Source of the DNA: Scylla paramamosain | Lineage: Eukaryota > Arthropoda > Malacostraca > Decapoda > Portunidae | Length of the DNA: 64,000 nt | NCBI RefSeq assembly: GCF_035594125.1 | Contig: NC_087163.1 | Location: forward strand, 10,050,001-10,114,000 | Direction of reading: 5' to 3' | Shown: positions 52,870 to 64,000 of the stretch, piece by piece | Numbering within the stretch: position 1 is the stretch's first letter | Layout: each line of letters begins with the position of its first letter | The notes under the pieces: model-generated | Told to the model about the DNA's origin: nothing | Databases searched by the model: none | What the model saw: only the letters and a program-made list of their open reading frames with translations | Translations under genes and position numbers: made by a program

Positions 52870-54360
52870 TAGCAGCCATCCACAAAAAGGCGAAGAAGAC
52901 AGAGCCAAGGAACTACAGGCCCAGATCCCTCCTGTCCGTCCTTGGCAAAACATTGGAAGCCATCATTGCGTCCCAGGTCACGTCTTTCTTTGATCTACAC
53001 TGCCTCATTAGTATCAGACAGTTTGGCTTCCGCTCCAACATGTCTGTCAACGACCTCCTGCTCCACATGTCCACCTCATGGCACCAGTCCCTGGACAGAG
53101 GATGCGACACTTTCATAATCGCCTTGGACATTGCTGGAGCTTTGGATAGAGTGTGGCACTTCGCTCTCATTACCTAGCTTCATAGCATGAGAGTGAACGG
53201 CTGCCTTCTCCACCTCCAAGACTACATACGGGGCAGATCCCTCCGCATGGTGGTGAACAGGCACTCTTCAGAGGAATATCCGGTCGATGCGGGCGTCCCA
53301 CAGGGCAGCGTCCGTGGGCCTCTCCCGTGAAACGTCTTCTTTAATGACGACCTGCATCTAATTCCTGAGTCTCACGCCTATACGCATGACTGCACTTTAT
53401 CGTTCCCCTGTGACACCACTGACCACCGCGCTACTGTAGCCCTCATCAACACCACAGTGGAGACCATCGCCGCATGGGGACAACGTTGGCAGGTGGATCT
53501 GGCCCAGGACAAGGCCCAGATCATGCTGATCTCCCTGCAAAGTAGTCACCCAACCTTCCCCATCCCACCCATACTTCTGTCAACATTCTTGGTATTGAGG
53601 TAAACAGTAATCTCTCCTTCACCAGCCATGTCAAGAATACAGCCTCCAAGGCAGCACGCAGGCTGAACTGCGTCAGGTGCGTCGCACACCTCCTTGACGC
53701 TCAAGGGATAGCCAACCTCTATGCAGCCCAAGTCCGCTCCGTCATGGAGTACGCACCTCTGACGTGGTCTTCCTGCTCCCCCTCGTACCTTGGCCTTCTG
53801 GACAAGGTACAACACCGCGCTCAGCGGCTCATCTCTCAGAAGACACCGTCAGACCAGCAGTTACCCCCATTACAGCCCCTGCAGGTCAGGCGGGACGTGG
53901 CTGGCCTGTGTACCACATACAAGATATTCAGGGAGGGCGCCCCGTACCTCGCCACACTCTGGCAGCCATGGGCGACGCCTCGCCCTCACCCCACAAGGGA
54001 CGCCCACTCGAGGCAGCACCAGCTAACAGTGCCTTTCGCCAGGACGGAAACGTTCCTCCGCTCCTTCCTCCAGAGGTACATTAGGCTGTGGAATAGTCTA
54101 TTGCGACAGACAGAGGTCCACAACGATGCTACACTCCAGACTCTTAAATGCGTCGTCAATGCCTGGCTGGTGTGTTTGCACTGATGACTGTACTCCTCTA
54201 TTAAATAGCTCCTATCAGTAGCGAGCCAAAGATAGTTTCCTGCACCTGAGCGGGAATTTTTGGCCTCATATAACATGACAATGTACCACATTACAGCCAC
54301 TGTATTTATAGTTATAAGTATTTATACTCTGTATTATGTCTAATGTCATGACTTTCGTAA

Positions 54361-54363
<3 letters not shown>
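52869..54363 (+). mobile_element. (GA)n-embedded LINE, element G (5'-truncated)
   Basis: Begins within RT, ends GACTTTCGTAAATAGAGAG. Another diverged family, nearest to F by eye in the C-terminal part (MEYA.L.W, QVRRDVAGL). Confidence 0.9.
52870..54183 (+). pseudogene. RT, element G
   Basis: VAAIHKKAKKTEPRNYRPRS, SIRQFGFRSNMSVNDLL, motif A LDIAGALDRVWH (the usual F-D is L-D), TAG at ~53,175, then GVPQGSVRGPLP with TGA, active site YTHD (first Asp replaced by His), and DDL/TTVETIAAWGQRWQVDLA. A shift near 53,545. The last part, 53,744-54,184, is open: MEYAPLTWSSCSPSYLGLLD, KVQHRAQRLISQ, CVVNAWLVCLH. Inactive. Confidence 0.9.

Positions 54364-54443
<80 letters not shown>
54364..54443. repeat. 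(GA)n, right border of the array
   Basis: GA with one AAAG interruption; beyond 54,444 the sequence is ordinary and no further GA-linked element follows. Confidence 0.97.
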
Positions 54444-54628
54444 AGGCAGGCACGGTTTGAGTAAGGATAAGCGGTACCCCACCACACCCACACATTACTA
54501 GTCATCAAAATGAATCCAGACTGATGCCCCGTTGCCCGTTTTCCGCCAGCTAATCTCAGGCTTTGAAGGATAGGTTATACTCACTCTCCTGTGGGAAGGG
54601 CTTCCCTTCGCCAGTTTACGTGAGGCAA

Positions 54629-54674
54629 GTAACTACTACTACTACTACTACCACTACTACTACTACTACTACTA
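54629..54674. repeat. (ACT)n microsatellite
   Basis: ACT units with one CAC interruption. The flanking 54,444-55,170 shows no gene. Confidence 0.95.
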
Positions 54675-55176
54675 TTGGTGTTACTGTTTTTGTTATCACT
54701 ATTATTACTGTTACTGAGATGATTATCGCTCTTGCCATCTATGTTATTGACACCTTTGGTAACATTTTTTTTTTCAGTACTGTTAAAATTTTATATATTA
54801 AGATTCGATGCCCTTTATTTTGCTGCAATAACACATTTAAAATGTAAGAGCTTTGGCTCACTTCATCAAGGATTTTAACACTTGTGTACCTCTGTACTTG
54901 CATTGTGTTGAAAGGTCAATAACCATAACACCGTGTAATAATTTTTGTTTTATCTTTGGTCTGTGAATGTTATTTCCTAATTGCTTTTATCTAAAAATAT
55001 AAAAAAGACAATTATTCCCTTTTTCTGATCTGGAGAGTGTTGTTTTGAAAGTAATCTGCTGTTATGTCATCCATTGTGCCAGTGCCACACTTCTCTGAGC
55101 TCTCCGTACCCATCCTCCAAAGAGAGAGAACAGTAGTTTTTTTAGAATGGCAAAACAGTTCAGAAGATTAAATCAT

Positions 55177-56278
55177 TGATCCAGATTTCAGAGGCGCAAC
55201 TGAGAAGATAGACCTTTACTACCCCAACGGAAGTGACGTCAACGACCTGATCTTGGTCTCACAAAGTTCAATACCAAGCTTTTGACGTCGAGAGTCAAGC
55301 AGTAGAATTTGTTAGATGAAAATGTGAAAATATCAGGTTTGAGAAAGCGTCACCAGCATTTTTTAAGCGTTTTTACTCGTCAAGATGAGCTTTGTTTTTG
55401 CCACAAAGTGACAGGTCTGTTTGAAGCAATTGGAATCGCATGTAACCCCAACGACTGGCGCCTCTTCATCGACAGCTCGTGCACTAGCCTCAAAGCAGTG
55501 CTGTTTCATAATGGGATCATGTATCCGTCTCTTCCCCTCGCTCATTCTTTCCAGCTTAAAGAGGAGTACAGTAATGTCAAGATCCTGCTAGATGCCTTTA
55601 AATATGAAGAGTACGGTTAGGAGGTTATCGGAGACTTAAAAAATGATGGCCTTTTTGATGGGTCCCCAAGTTTCCTTGTTATCTTTGCCTTTGGGACAGC
55701 AGGAAGACCGTGGCACACTACCACAAAAGGGACTGGCCACAACGTCAAATGGGAGCCATTATTGGACCCCAGAAAGATACTGTTTTCTCCACTGCACTTA
55801 AAATTGGGCCTTATAAAACAATTCGTTAGAGCTCTAGATAAGGAGTCTGTAGCTTTCAAGTATCTCCAGTATTTCTTCCCTAAGCTGTCTGCGGCAAAAC
55901 TGGATGCCGGTATCTTCGTCGGTCCACAAATTAAAAAAGTCATTAAGTGTAAGAGTTCCCCAAGAAGCTCACTAGGACGGAGAAAGCAGAGTGGAACAGC
56001 TTTGTCGCAGTGGTGCTTGGCTTCTTAGGGAATCACAAAGCCGAAAACTATGTGGGCTTGTTGAAACCTTGGTGAGAAATTACGACAAGATGAGTTGCAG
56101 CATGTCCCTCAAAATCTATATCCTTGACACTCATCTTGATAAATTTAAGGATAAGATGGGGACGTACTCCGAGGAGCAAGGCGAGCGCTTCCACCAGGAT
56201 ATATTGGATTTTGAACGCCGTTACCTTGAAAACATGATGGGTAACTATATTTGGGGGCTGATTCATGAAAGTAATTGA
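55177..56278 (+). pseudogene. Transposase-like repeat-family ORF, decayed
   Basis: Segments in order: DPDFRGATEKIDLYYPNGSD, then LRKRHQHFLSVFTRQDELCF, NDWRLFIDSSCTSLKAVLFH, PSLPLAHSFQLKEEYSNVKI, TAG at 55,618, PLLDPRKILFSPLHLKLGLI and AAKLDAGIFVGPQIKKVIK. Then, in another frame, MSLKIYILDTHLDKFKDKMG, SEEQGERFHQDILDFERRYL and the stop at 56,276-56,278. This ordered set (RLFIDSS, SLKAVL.HNG, PPLHIKLGL, GERFHQDI) is a multi-copy family I recognise from arthropod genomes, usually unnamed. I take it to be transposon-derived but cannot name the superfamily. At least one stop and two shifts, and the Cys-rich central part is deleted. Confidence 0.75.
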
Positions 56279-57500
56279 CAGTAGAAGCGTAAATCGAGGA
56301 AATTACTCATTTCTAATGTTTTATTGTCTCATATGTGTAATCCTAGAATAAATAAATGCTACTGTTGTATCATATGTCGTTTTATTTATACTTTGTGCAA
56401 ATGAGAGTTCAGATTTTCCATTTTCCCCTAATGGGAACAGATAAATTTCATATCATTATCCTGGCCACAAAAGCAAAAGTTAGAAATAAATATAAGTGTT
56501 TTTTTTATGTTTTCTAGGCATAAACAAATAGGAAATAACAGTTGTTACTCAAGTTAAAAAATTGTGTTACATAGTGATAATTAATCAAAATCACAGTATT
56601 CGGCTAGCAAGAGATGGTCATCATCTTTTTGGGGGTGGTTACACCTACAGCCTGAAGGGAATACCGGTAAGTATTTCACTCATTCCATTAAACTTAAACG
56701 TAATGCAAAAATCTATTATTTCTGCTGCCAAATAACATACAGTAAGCGGGCATGATAACTCAAGAAAAATTAGCTCTCAAATGGTACGGATAATGGTAAA
56801 CTTGTGCGAGCGAGAGTAATGTTTCGCTCTTGCTGCTGGAGGTGCCACTGTCGTGGCGAGGGCAAAAATTTAACATTGAATTGACCGTCCTCCTAGTATA
56901 CAGAGTCCTTGGGCTGTCCATTGGAGTCGTGTTTTGAGTTGAGAAGTTCCCGAGGTTTCTCTTGGAACAATATTTACTTTCGTTCATTAATCGGGTTGAG
57001 TCAAATTGTTTTCCTTCTCAATATATAAGTTCAGCACAGATTGGTAAGTAGCCTCACAAATGTTTCTTTTATAATAACGTAGAAAATGCTTTGCTGAGTT
57101 TAACTGTAGATTACTTTCACCATCTTGCACCAAGTTTACTCAACCCAGCTATTGTGCTGCCCTCTGATGATTTTTTTTCGAAAATGACGCGACGTTCGGA
57201 TGATTACCATATCCGAACTCCTCTGCCATAGATACATACAGTTAATACCCGCATTAATTGTCAGTCTTGCTGGCGTTAAAAATCATTAGCCATCTTCGCT
57301 ACGGAGGAGCCTGTTCAGCCTAGCGGTAGAAGGAGCTGGTCTGTTAGCTGGCAATCCCGAACTTTAGTAATGTTCCTTCACGGCAGGATCTTCTTTGTGC
57401 GAGAAATATCCCTTAATCCTTCTCCTGCAAATGACATAGGGTGGAAAGAAAGCTGCTGTCTACTGAGAATACTTGAGACTGCTCTTATTTTGACGTTTAC
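56279..57500. other. No gene recognised
   Basis: A/T-rich anonymous sequence. A short tRNA-like stretch at ~57,310-57,365 is too weak to call a SINE. Confidence 0.5.
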
Positions 57501-58205
57501 AAGATTTAGGATTTAGGAGTTATAGTTAGCTCTGAATTCCGTCTAGGGAAACAATGCATAGAAGCCAGAAACAAGGCAAATAGGGTACTAGGATTCATTT
57601 TTAGGACTGTTAAAAGTAGAAGGCCGGAAGTAATATTAAAGTTATACTTGGCGCTGGTCAGACCTCATCTAGACTACGCTGTGCAGTTCTGGTCCCCACA
57701 TTACAGGAAAGATATAGGTCTATTAGAATCAGTACAGAGGAGAATGACTAAAAGGATACAGGGGATAAGGAGTATTCCTTACGAGGCGAGGTTAAAGCTG
57801 TTAAATTTACATTCGCTAGAGAGACGTAGGTTAAGAGGGGACCTGATAGAAGTCTTTAAGTGGTATAAGGGTTATAACAAGGGAGATGTAAGCAAAATTC
57901 TTAGGATCAGCAACCAGGGTAGAACAAGAAATAACGGGTTCAAGCTTGAAAAATTTAGGTTTAGGAAGGAGATAGGAAAAAATTGGTTCTCAAATAGAGT
58001 GGTAGATGAGTGGAACGGACTCAGTAATCATGTAGTTAGTGCTAGGACACTAGAGAGCTTTAAGAGAAGATTAGACAAGTTTATGGATGGGGATAACAGA
58101 TGGAAATAGGTAGGTGTGTTTTCATACAGGGACTGCCATGTGTAAGCCTGGTCGCTTCTTGCAGCTTCCCTTATTTCTTATGTTCTTATGTTCTTATGTT
58201 CTTCC
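57501..58205 (+). mobile_element. CR1-like LINE, 3' end with octamer tail
   Basis: Carries the RT C-terminus, a short 3' UTR and a tail of TTCTTATG octamers at about 58,168-58,194, the sort of short tandem tail that ends CR1 elements. 5'-truncated. Confidence 0.88.
57508..58109 (+). pseudogene. CR1-like RT C-terminal segment
   Basis: The frame is open from DLGVIVSSEFRLGKQC through RVLGFIFRTVKSRRPEVILK, LVRPHLDYAVQFWSPHYRKD, LLESVQRRMTKRIQGI, LNLHSLERRRLRGDLIEVFK, FSNRVVDEWNGLSNHVV to the normal CR1 end SFKRRLDKFMDG. No internal stop, but all catalytic motifs lie upstream and are missing. Looks younger than the neighbouring repeats. Confidence 0.9.
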
Positions 58206-58933
58206 CATCACCGCTGCAGAAATAATTGATTAACGGACTCATTAACTTAAAGCATCTCATAATGATGAATTCAATTCATCTTAGTATTATCATCTCTTAA
58301 CAGATTTCCCATTGTTTCTGATATACGTTTTCCATTGCTTTCACATAAATTTTGCACTCTTTTTATTCTTAACACAAATTTGTACAATTTCGTATTAAAA
58401 ACAATTATTATGTGACTGGGTTCTTGTGTGTTTATATGAATATAATGAAGGTAAATCCATGTGCAATTTTACTTTTAAGTATTACTACGTCATTGTATTA
58501 CGCGTCACCGTCTCGTTAAATGTAATGAACAATGCAATAGCATGAATTATATTATGCTTGTATGAATTATAAATTATGTGTGGACTAGGAATTATGTATG
58601 GATTAGGGATTACATATGTATTTATTTGTAATTGTGCTATTAAGGGATGTTTGTATCAGCTATTTATCTGGTGATTAGTGCAAATGGTCAACGACTCGTT
58701 AATCTCATTGGCGTCATCTTTAGCGACCAGTCGCTGGTCGCCAGGCCACACAGGCCATAGAAGGCAGGTTCTAAACCTAGCCGAAGTGTGGGGAGTTGGC
58801 GAGCGGTACAGGCAGTGTGTGGAAAGCAGTCTGACAGTTGTGAAGGGTGAAGTGTATTATCCTAGCTGGCGAATTCAATCGGTGAATTGACCATACGTCT
58901 GACTAAGACAGTAATATCTTACGTTTATCCACT

Positions 58934-58972
<39 letters not shown>

Positions 58973-60284
58973 AGTTAAATCTTATATTTGTGATTATAGG
59001 TTAGGTGTGATCTTTTTTTTAGAAGGACTTTGACGAAATCGCTATGTTTCATCATGTGTCCAGTTGTTTCGCTGCTTGGTTGTTTCCATTTGAAAACCCA
59101 GTTACCGCAATAAAATGTGTCTACTTCCGTTAACTGATAGTGTCTTTGTATATAACTAGTGTTGCCGTAACTTGCTTTAACTGATTATAGCTTTTAGTGT
59201 TCAATGACTTGTAATGTGACTCGTCAAATCAATTATTATCATATCAGTGTAATATTTCAGTTGTTATTGTATATTTGTAAAAGTGATTTGTTTTGACACT
59301 CTGTTTATATTGCAGTTCACGCTACTCAGTAAACAATTGAGGGCATTCGGGCTATATTATCATCCTGGACTGGGATAGCAACAACATGTGTATGTATCGC
59401 TGGCAAGCGATAAATTCTGCATAAATTATGTTGGGATGAAATATTAATAGCTTTCATAACAAATTCTTGAGCATTATGAGCACCAGCTCTGACGTCACCA
59501 CCCAAACCAATGCATACGCGCAAACATTTCAAGAGTAATTTTCCAGCGATAGTTACGACAGGGTGAAGACTAGGACTTGAACAAAGGGAGAATATTACAA
59601 TTCATACCGCAAAATGTCATTTATCGAAATATGTCCAAAAAACCATCCTTGCACCCCTTCAAACACTGGATTACTACTGTACTCTTATTGGTGGTATCAT
59701 TCAGAAAAACGCAAAATGTCTTTCATTTCTTTATGAAATTGTCTATACCTTCTTAACATTATGATGCCAGCAAAGGTTAAGAAATAAAGGTCACTTTCTA
59801 AAAAAAATGGTAGTTTAATGTACATTTTCTCACAAAACCTTTACAATAATAACTGTACATCTCCTGCATCATTATTAAAAAAACAACAACTTTGAATCAT
59901 AAAGAAACAAGCCAAGTTATATAATATAGTACATTCTAAGAGTACTGAATATAATTTCGTTAAGACAGTATACTGATGTTGTAACAATAATAGCTTTACG
60001 GTATATTTTGTTTGAGTTCTTGTTGATGAGTTCCAGATAGCGACATCATTTGCACCCCGCTCCACAGCTGCTGGGTTAATCAACAATCACTACTCAACCA
60101 CCGTCACTGGTGAGAAGAGCGACTATAAAATAAAAAAAAAAAGATACAAAATACATTCTAAGTTCTAGTTGTGCCCAACAACTATTGCATAACTTGACCT
60201 GGCAACATTTATGTTACCGTGCATTGGAGTAGTTCAGTCTATTAACACATCTAGACATTGGGAGGGGGTGGCAGATTGGCCTGC
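58206..60284. other. No gene recognised; (GT)n at 58,934-58,970
   Basis: A/T-rich. A minus-strand open frame at 59,326-59,532 (HNAQEFVMKAINISSQHN) looks protein-like but I cannot place it. Nothing else is supported. Confidence 0.45.
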
Positions 60285-60460
60285 GCTTTGACAGAGCTTG
60301 TTTCAAACACTCCGCTAATTTTCGTCACCATGGTCAATTAACAGAAATGGCTTTGTAAATTTACTGTGCGTAAGACCTAGCCAAGTGCCTGACACATGAA
60401 GGTCTCAGGACGTTACGAAGCCACGCTTCGCCCCTCTGTTATTCATTCATCACTGAGAGA
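60285..60460. repeat. Inverted repeat pair, left member
   Basis: 60,296-60,337 matches the reverse complement of 62,774-62,815 at 37 of 42 positions (core GACGAAAATTAGCGG). Weaker similarity extends inward (CATGAAGGT...CAGGACGT). Could be terminal repeats of a 2.5-kb DNA transposon or two inverted fragments of one element. Confidence 0.65.
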
Positions 60461-60785
60461 TACTACCGCTCCTGCCACCGCCAGCATTATTGTAAATCTA
60501 ACTGGCTACCTGTATCCAGTGTTGCCAAGGTACTATAATGATACTTATGTTACTGTATTCACACTGAGCTGAATTTCCTTTCTTTTATTTTCTTTAATTA
60601 AAATCCCCCTTCTATTCCTAGAAATTACTTGAAAGTATTATGCACGTTTATTTTACCCTCACTTCGTTTTAGTAATACTTTATTGTACCTACTCCTTTCA
60701 TGCTCAGAATTTGGAGCACTGTGTAATATCTAGGTATGCATCTTAAAAGAAAAGAAAAGTGACACAATGAGTGTATATATTATGC

Positions 60786-61440
60786 TCAGCACGGTGTATA
60801 TTTTATTCCTCATCATTATTAAGAAACAGATCATCCTTGTCGTCATTGCTGTCGAGGTTGATGATGACGGGTTCCACAGCCACGTGTATGTTGTCCGTGG
60901 ACCAGTTCTCTTCTTCAAAGGCTCTGCAGCACAAAGCCTCGCTTCCTTCAGCCTGGCCAGCAGATCTGCCTGAGTAAAACTTTGCAGCGAGGAGCGTATG
61001 TGGCATTACATGCTTTCCAACACCTGCTCGATGGCACCGAATTCGGGATGTACAGGTGGCAGGCAAATTACCTAATGACCGCCTTCAAAGTTAACGTTGT
61101 CCACCGTGTACCGTGTTTTTGGCTAATTCTGTTGGCAGATGCGCAGCATCTAAGGCCATTGGTGCAAGTAAGGAAGGGTAGCCTGCAGTGCTCCAGCCAC
61201 TTTCTTAGTCGCCGGGGTGGGGCAGAAACTTTCCTTTGTCAGTTGGCTGTGGTATGGCGCGGTGTCTAGGACCAGTACTGACGGGTTAGTCAGCGACGGT
61301 AGCAGCTGAGTCTCGAAAGGGCGATATATAGTATGATCCGTTTTCTTAAATATCACTGTGGTATTTCCTTGAGCGGAGTGAGGGGGTTCTTATTTTGCTA
61401 CCACATATTTCTACAACCCACCGGTCCGCCTGGCCCCTGG
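60786..61440 (-). pseudogene. DDE transposase (DDE_3 / IS630-Tc1-like), decayed
   Basis: Minus strand: FETQLLPSLTNPSVLVLDTA followed by PYHS (the second catalytic Asp in the LD.APYHS motif), CPTPATKK, a frameshift near 61,090, LPPVHPEFGAIEQVLESM (third acidic residue, replacing the usual PPY.C.LNPIE), a stop, then RSSLQSFTQADLLARLKEA. A further shift leads to the acidic tail VEPVIINLDSNDDKDDLFLN at 60,800-60,860. The acidic tail and long Asp-Glu spacing match a DDE_3 family common in arthropods. The N-terminal DNA-binding part is not visible. Confidence 0.8.
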
Positions 61441-62013
61441 AGGGTACAGCGATGATTTGGCCAAGAGCACCTTTTTCTGTCCATTGCATATATAGATTGC
61501 GATTTCAGTCGCGGAAACACCTCCCAGTTGGTAACTTTTGACGGTGCATCTTTCTTATTTTACGACATTTCTTCCTTAGACCCACTGTTTTGCCGTATTT
61601 TGCATATTTCGACTTATCGAGCATGCAAAATGCGCGAATTATATGCCATAACTCACTTCAAATACGGGATAGCCAGTTTTAGTTGATACCATCAGACTCA
61701 GCAGTGACTGTAGAATCAAGATGTACTTGACAAAATTGACAAAACAAAAAAGAAAATTGTATTACGACGAGCTGAACTGTGAAGATGTTAAAAAAAAATG
61801 TTTTATAACATGTTTTACTTTTGCTCACTATTTTAAACAGTTAATCATTCAGTGCTGAAATATATAATTACATTAGGTAGGAAGAACTCTCGTGAACACG
61901 ATAGCGTGATCAGAATACAGATAAAGCTCCACATATTGAAAACACAATCATTTATAGCAACCTGTCACTTGCCGCAAACATTATGGCGGCGCGACACTTC
62001 TCGCGAGGTGTGG

Positions 62014-62448
62014 GGAGGGTCTGCACGCAGGAAAGTCCTCTCACACTGCGCACGTGCGAGCAATCTCGCCACGTGATTGGCCGCCACCTTCTCATCAACT
62101 AACCTAACCCTAACCTAATTAATCTAACCTAACCTTAACCTTAAGTTAACTAACCTGTAACCTTACTACCTTGAACCAAATTACTGGATATAGTCTCGTA
62201 TTTATTATAACACATTATCTTGGCTAGGTTAGGTAAGGTTAGGTTTAGGTTAGTCAGGTTAGGTTTGCTTAGTTAGGTTAGATTTGGTTAGGTTAGGTAA
62301 GGTTAGGTTAGTTAGGTTAGGTTACGTTAAATTAACTGATAAGAAGGTGGTGGTCGTTCACGAGGGGAAACTTCTCGCACCATTCACGAGGCGAGACTGC
62401 TCGCATATGCGCAAAATGTGCTGGGACTCACCTGCGTGCAGGCCCTCC
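62014..62448. repeat. Foldback with TTAGG-like core
   Basis: Outer arms pair: GGAGGGTCTGCACGCAGG (62,014-62,031) with CCTGCGTGCAGGCCCTCC (62,431-62,448); GCGAGCAATCTCGCCACGTGA with TCACGAGGCGAGACTGCTCGC; CGCCACCTTCTCATCAA with the region at 62,335-62,352. The inner arms are degenerate CCTAA (62,098-62,162) and TTAGG (62,221-62,327) repeats, also in inverted orientation. No coding content; MITE-like. Confidence 0.8.
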
Positions 62449-62591
62449 TGGTGTGTGCCCGCTGGCTCCGAATGACCAGGTCTAGGACGCACCTAAAAAT
62501 TAGAAGACCCGGCCGCTGAGGAAGGTCCTTTCCTTTAAGTTGCCTCGCAGCTTAAAGGACCTGTTACCTAGTTTGGTGATATTCTGGATTC

Positions 62592-62777
62592 ATGGCAATG
62601 CTGACAGTCATAGGAGTATCAATTGTCACCAGGAAATGGAATGCAGCTCTGTGGAGACAACCGAGGGAGTTACGTCACAACGACGTCCTGATTGATACCT
62701 TCATGCGTCCAGCAGCTCCATATGCGAGATACATTTACCAAGACAATGCCTTTATTTTCCACTTTTTTGTTACTTGA
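62592..62777 (+). pseudogene. Possible Tc1/mariner transposase fragment
   Basis: A short frame with FMRPAAPYARYIYQDNAF, resembling the segment before and including the catalytic QDNA motif of Tc1-like transposases, stops at 62,775. A related decayed stretch is read on the minus strand near 60,360-60,450. Weak but consistent with the inverted pair described here. Confidence 0.35.
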
Positions 62778-62820
62778 CCATAGTGACGAAAATTAGCGGT
62801 GTGTCTGAAATAAGTTTAAT
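62600..62820. repeat. Inverted repeat pair, right member
   Basis: 62,774-62,815 pairs with 60,296-60,337 (37/42). See the left member for the alternatives. Confidence 0.65.
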
Positions 62821-62873
62821 CAAAAGTATGATCCCAGTTCAAATTAATTGGTTTGTTAGAAAGTTATCCCAGA

Positions 62874-64000
<1,127 letters not shown>

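Noticed and set aside
57310..57365. tRNA-like box A/box B words suggesting a SINE (TAGCGGTAGAAGG ... AATCCCGAAC)
   Set aside because: Spacing and box B are poor, and I found no second copy in the window.
59326..59532. Minus-strand 68-codon frame considered as an exon
   Set aside because: Looks protein-like by eye but matches no family I know and has no convincing splice or polyadenylation context.
62098..62327. TTAGG/CCTAA repeats considered as a chromosome end
   Set aside because: Degenerate, short and in inverted orientation, with ordinary sequence on both sides.

Overview
The window is a repeat-dominated stretch of a eukaryotic, almost certainly arthropod, genome. I found no complete host gene. 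The density of dinucleotide repeats, the TTAGG-like (arthropod telomere-type) motif, a DIRS1-like element, arthropod-type DNA transposases and several jockey/CR1-group LINEs point to a decapod crustacean, plausibly a crab. That is inference: there is no marker gene to fix the species.

Layout. 0.2-12.6 kb is a nest of elements: a Gypsy LTR split by a 5'-truncated LINE; a decayed hAT transposase directly abutting the Gypsy polypurine-tract region; and a Gypsy interior on the minus strand (gag, protease, reverse transcriptase (RT), RNase H), itself split at 6,373-8,005 by a second copy of the same LINE. 13.0-21.4 kb is mostly low-complexity or anonymous, with (CT)n, (AT)n, (GT)n, a 141-bp in-frame tandem duplication and one weak gene-like open frame. 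21.46-26.09 kb is a DIRS1-like tyrosine-recombinase retrotransposon with perfect 49-bp inverted terminal repeats, followed at once by a separate foldback palindrome.

27.1-54.45 kb is the most striking part. At least seven non-LTR retrotransposons (named A, C, B, D, E, F, G in map order) all lie on the plus strand, head to tail, each separated from the next by (GA)n. Full-length copies begin with nearly the same sequence directly after GA, and every copy passes at its 3' end from an A-rich tail straight into GA. They belong to four or five diverged families, so the most economical reading is a lineage that targets (GA)n/(TC)n microsatellites. ORF1 carries a Cys-rich zinc finger, a microsatellite-encoded Asn/Ser tract and a CCHC knuckle. 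ORF2 is an APE-type endonuclease (EN) plus RT. The array is interrupted at 47.9-51.95 kb by an older minus-strand RT element that itself hosts a near full-length copy of the first LINE.

54.5-64 kb holds a decayed transposase-like ORF of a family common in arthropods, a CR1-like 3' end with octamer tail, a DDE transposase pseudogene, an inverted repeat pair, a telomere-motif foldback and further (AT)n. Nearly every element carries stops, frameshifts or deletions. Apparently intact frames are ORF1 of elements A and E and some C-terminal RT segments.
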